A DNA stretch of 26,915 bases from SHAN690 sp040221375 (lineage in GTDB: Bacteria > Bacteroidota > Bacteroidia > Flavobacteriales_G > Salibacteraceae), in contig JAVKEP010000046.1 in NCBI GenBank assembly GCA_040221375.1, positions 1 through 26,915 on the forward strand, read 5' to 3'. Numbering within the stretch: the stretch's first letter is position 1; every line of letters starts with the position of its first letter. The translations under genes were made by a program, and so were the position numbers. This document shows, piece after piece, positions 24,913-26,915 of the stretch. The notes beneath the pieces are model-generated. The model worked only from the letters and a program-made list of their open reading frames with translations, searched no databases and was not told where the DNA came from.

Positions 24913-24942
24913 TAAAAAACCCCATTCACTTAGTGAACGGGG
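24913..24942 (-). terminator. Rho-independent terminator after tRNA-Asn
   Basis: The minus strand reads CCCCGTTCAC, loop TAA, GTGAATGGGG and six T residues: a ten-pair stem with one G-U pair. It lies 14 bases after the tRNA-Asn 3' end and ends that transcript. Confidence 0.88.
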
Positions 24943-24973
24943 CTGTCGTCGCTGCGCTCCTCCTCTTGGGCTC
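24916..24973. repeat. Direct repeat partner covering tRNA-Asn 3' end and terminator (downstream copy)
   Basis: This is the intact copy of the 58-base direct repeat. It includes the terminator stem, the 14-base spacer and the last 17 bases of tRNA-Asn. Three differences from 24803-24860 are seen, in the hairpin loop, the spacer and the acceptor stem. The 55 bases between the copies hold two small hairpins and no gene. Confidence 0.8.
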
Positions 24974-25030
24974 GAACCAAGGACCCTCTGATTAACAGTC
25001 AGATGCTCTAACCAACTGAGCTAAGGAGGA
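24957..25030 (-). tRNA. tRNA-Asn (GTT anticodon)
   Basis: Read on the minus strand this 74-base stretch folds as a cloverleaf. The acceptor stem is TCCTCCT with AGGAGGA, the D arm GCTCAGTTGGTTAGAGC, the anticodon loop CTGTTAA (anticodon GTT) and the T arm CTTGG-TTCGAGC-CCAAG. U1-A72 and discriminator G73 agree with bacterial tRNA-Asn. CCA is not encoded. A strong terminator follows. Confidence 0.95.
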
Positions 25031-25106
25031 AAAAAATCAACATTCCTTCGAAAAGGGGTGCAATATTAGTGTAGAACTCTGAATCCTGCAAGCGCATTTT
25101 TTCGCT

Positions 25107-25126
25107 CGCAAATCCGCACATTTGCG
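25107..25126. repeat. Inverted repeat upstream of the PfkB-family kinase
   Basis: CGCAAAT and ATTTGCG form perfect seven-base arms around a six-base CCGCAC centre, 31 bases before the kinase ATG. It could be an operator or a 5'-leader hairpin; no T run follows, so it is not a terminator. The gap 25031-25157 holds nothing else I can name. Confidence 0.3.
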
Positions 25127-25157
25127 GCAGTTTTCAAAACTCTTCAATCCAAAGGAA

Positions 25158-26087
25158 ATGCGTAATTCAAAGACAGTTGTAGTTGGTACCATGGCGTTTG
25201 ATTCTCTTGAAACGCCCTTTGGGAAAGCCGACAGCATTGTTGGGGGTGCCGCAACGTACATCGGGCTATCCGCAAGTTATTTCACGGAAGGCATTCAGAT
25301 GGTCAGCGTTATTGGAGATGACTTTCCCGAGGAGTATTTGACTGGCCTGCAAAGCAGAGGCATCCGATTGGATGGTGTAGAAAAGCGCAAAGGAGAAAAA
25401 TCCTTTTTCTGGGCGGGTCGCTACCACAATGACATGAATACGCGGGACACGCTAGACACGCAACTCAACGTACTCGCTGATTTTTCTCCCGTACTTCCTG
25501 AGGCTGACCGGAGCCCTGATTTTTTGATGTTGGGGAACCTCACGCCGTCCGTTCAGATGCAGGTGATCGACCAAGTGGAAAAGCGACCAAAGCTCGTGGT
25601 CCTGGACACGATGAATTTTTGGATGGAAGTGGCGTTGGATGAGTTGAAGCAGGTGCTGAAAAAAGTCGATGTTGTGACCATCAATGACGAGGAAGCACGT
25701 ATGCTTTCAGGAGAGTATTCGCTTGTAAAAGCCGCTCAAAAAATCATATCCATGGGCCCTCGGGTGCTCATTATCAAGAAGGGAGAACACGGTGCGCTGT
25801 TGTTTAACAAGGAAGAGGTGTTTTACGCACCGGCACTGCCACTCGAAGAAGTTTTTGACCCGACCGGGGCCGGAGACACTTTCGCCGGAGGATTCATCGG
25901 ACATTTAGCAGCTACGCAAGACATCGGCTTCGAAAACATGAAACGAGCCATCATCTTCGGCTCAGCAATGGCGTCATTTTGTGTCGAGCGATTCGGCACA
26001 GAGCGACTGCTCAACCTGACAAAAAAAGAGATCGACAACCGCGTCAAGCGATTCATCGATCTCACTCAAATCGAAATTGTTTTTTAA
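25158..26087 (+). CDS. PfkB-family carbohydrate or nucleoside kinase
   Basis: This 309-residue protein belongs to the ribokinase/PfkB family, which transfers phosphate from ATP to a sugar or nucleoside hydroxyl. The N-terminal strand VVVGTMAFDSL and the substrate-loop glycines VGGAATYIGL (28-37) are present. The segment TINDEEARML (174-183) and the C-terminal signature DPTGAGDTFAGGFIG (234-248) with catalytic Asp240 are complete. The substrate cannot be assigned; the family is broad. The ATG at 25158 is chosen, preceded by a purine-rich AAAGGAA; the frame is open to a TTG at 25122 but the extra residues do not look like family sequence. It converges on the YceI-like gene with 14 bases between stops and no clear terminator. 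Confidence 0.92.
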   Translation: MRNSKTVVVGTMAFDSLETPFGKADSIVGGAATYIGLSASYFTEGIQMVSVIGDDFPEEYLTGLQSRGIRLDGVEKRKGEKSFFWAGRYHNDMNTRDTLDTQLNVLADFSPVLPEADRSPDFLMLGNLTPSVQMQVIDQVEKRPKLVVLDTMNFWMEVALDELKQVLKKVDVVTINDEEARMLSGEYSLVKAAQKIISMGPRVLIIKKGEHGALLFNKEEVFYAPALPLEEVFDPTGAGDTFAGGFIGHLAATQDIGFENMKRAIIFGSAMASFCVERFGTERLLNLTKKEIDNRVKRFIDLTQIEIVF

Positions 26088-26101
26088 GGCCTTCGATCAG
26101 C

Positions 26102-26761
26102 TCACTTGCATTCTTTGTTCAATGCCGCGGTAACGAACACGGTTACATCTGGCCAAAGCACACTCTTGCCGTCGGCCCCTTTGTGTAAGTCCTCACAAAC
26201 CTTATTCAATTCGTCGAGAGCCTCATTAGCTGACCAGGTCTCCACGTTCAACTCAAAACGCAACTCTACAGTGGCGTTGTTCACTTTGTAGACTCCGTCT
26301 ATGGGTTTAGTCTGGCCATTCATGGTGATATCTGCCGAAACCGTGCCTGATATGTCGTCTCCATTGGCGGAATTGATGACTCCAGAAAGGCTTGCCCCGT
26401 TTTCCAATTTACCAAAGAATGAAGCATCGATCTTCGGGTCGCGGGTCGGGTCGCCAGAATTCGAAGACGCCGTGGCAATGCTCACTTGGGCTCCGGTTAG
26501 GGCATCAACCACCGTGCCCTTGCCGCCGGGCGTCACGGTTGATTCTTCGAACTTTCCTTTTACGCCGGTTTTGTCCGTGTATTTATAGGCAACCCAAAGC
26601 ACTTCCACAGGGGCGTCAGAATAGGAGTAAGTGCACGTTTCCTTGGTTACCTCCGCCTCAGCTTCCTTACTCGTTTCGGGTTTTGCTTGCTCGCCCGCCC
26701 CCCCACATGAAGTAAGCAGAAAGGATGAGAAAACGAGTCCAGCGATGTGTTTGATCTGCAT
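26102..26761 (-). CDS. YceI-like lipoprotein
   Basis: The 219-residue product begins with a lipoprotein signal (IAGLVFSSFLLTSC), with lipobox LTSC and Cys19 as the lipidation site, followed by GGAGEQ and an acidic linker. The rest (about 45-215) has the YceI/lipocalin-like pattern: ATASSNSGDPTRDPKIDASFF corresponds to the family's TGxxxRDxHLxxxxFF block, and SADITMNGQTKPID to its closing strand (G-x-L-x-(L/M)-NG-x-(T)-K). YceI proteins bind isoprenoid-like lipids in the periplasm, but roles in Bacteroidota are not settled. ATG at 26761 is chosen; the frame continues to a TTG at 26776 that would overlap the gene upstream. It lies 7 bases after a biotin carrier gene on the same strand. Confidence 0.75.
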   Translation of the reverse strand: MQIKHIAGLVFSSFLLTSCGGAGEQAKPETSKEAEAEVTKETCTYSYSDAPVEVLWVAYKYTDKTGVKGKFEESTVTPGGKGTVVDALTGAQVSIATASSNSGDPTRDPKIDASFFGKLENGASLSGVINSANGDDISGTVSADITMNGQTKPIDGVYKVNNATVELRFELNVETWSANEALDELNKVCEDLHKGADGKSVLWPDVTVFVTAALNKECK

Positions 26762-26768
26762 GGTGTTT

Positions 26769-26915
26769 TTATTCAAATGATATTAATAAAGTGTTCTTAT
26801 CGATTGCATCGCCCTTGTTCACAGCAATCCCTTTGACTACCGCTTCCGCAGGTGATTTGAGTACATTTTCCATTTTTCATTGCCTCGAGCACAATCAGAG
26901 GATCACCCTCTTTCA
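26769..26915 (-). pseudogene. C-terminal biotinyl carrier domain, out of frame at the biotinylation motif (partial)
   Basis: On the minus strand one frame gives KEGDPLIVLEAMK from the window edge to about 26875, and another gives ENVLKSPAEAVVKGIAVNKGD and IDKNTLLISFE ending TAA at 26769-26771. Together these are the end of a biotin carboxyl carrier domain with the EAMKM biotinylation motif. The join needs one base removed from the five-T run at 26873-26877 (AAAAA on the coding strand). As written, the first frame stops at 26797. A homopolymer sequencing error is the simplest cause; a true frameshift or pseudogene is possible. In life it would belong to an acyl-CoA or pyruvate carboxylase. The rest of the gene is outside the window. 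Confidence 0.7.

Noticed and set aside
24899..24913. Hairpin ATTGCC-TTT-GGCAAT as a plus-strand terminator for the repeat-protein gene
   Set aside because: It is followed by A residues on the plus strand, not T. The stem is short and lies more than 100 bases after the stop.

Overview
This window looks like a chromosomal segment of a Bacteroidota bacterium, most likely a Flavobacteriia-type lineage. The evidence is a subtilase ending in a type IX secretion (T9SS) sorting domain, a PorZ-like and a PorG/DUF6089-like T9SS protein, a DUF4175 protein, and repeated TAnnTTTG (Bacteroidota -7 type) boxes just upstream of starts. Shine-Dalgarno sequences are mostly absent. Gene density is high and I see no transposase, phage or CRISPR module. 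The exact genus cannot be read from the sequence.

Layout. 1-3484: the end of a membrane protein, then hflX and a Prc/Tsp-type protease (minus strand) that meet tail to tail with no gap. 3599-10015 (plus): a 1276-residue T9SS-exported subtilase, a small secreted protein built from two copies of one domain, an ECF sigma factor, and an overlapping gene that joins an anti-sigma-like N-terminus and one membrane helix to a beta-barrel-like C-terminus. 10029-14571 (minus): a PorG/DUF6089-like outer-membrane protein with a very basic tail, a membrane metallophosphoesterase, tRNA-Cys with terminator, folB and gltX. 14698-20824 (plus): DUF4175 protein, an RsbW-like ATPase, ybeY and mnmG in a tight run. 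20902-24778 (plus): porZ, a short recO, and a secreted lysine/arginine-rich protein made of about fourteen Phe-centred repeats. 24779-25157: tRNA-Asn with a terminator and a diverged duplicate of its 3' end plus terminator. 25158 to end: a PfkB-family kinase (plus), a YceI-like lipoprotein (minus), and the end of a biotin carrier domain that is out of frame at its biotinylation motif.

How the genes fit together. Three genes concern T9SS: one probable cargo (the subtilase) and two probable machinery parts (PorG-like and PorZ). Prc, the metallophosphoesterase and DUF4175 act at the envelope. gltX, ybeY, mnmG and the two tRNAs serve translation. Two 18-base inverted copies of a parS-like palindrome flank mnmG exactly, which hints that this stretch may lie in a ParB-marked, origin-proximal region.

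Best candidates for something undescribed: (1) the Phe-centred basic repeat protein at 23903-24778 and its resemblance to the basic tail of the PorG-like protein at 10029; (2) the parS-like pair around mnmG; (3) the sigma factor overlapped by a possible trans-envelope anti-sigma/beta-barrel fusion.
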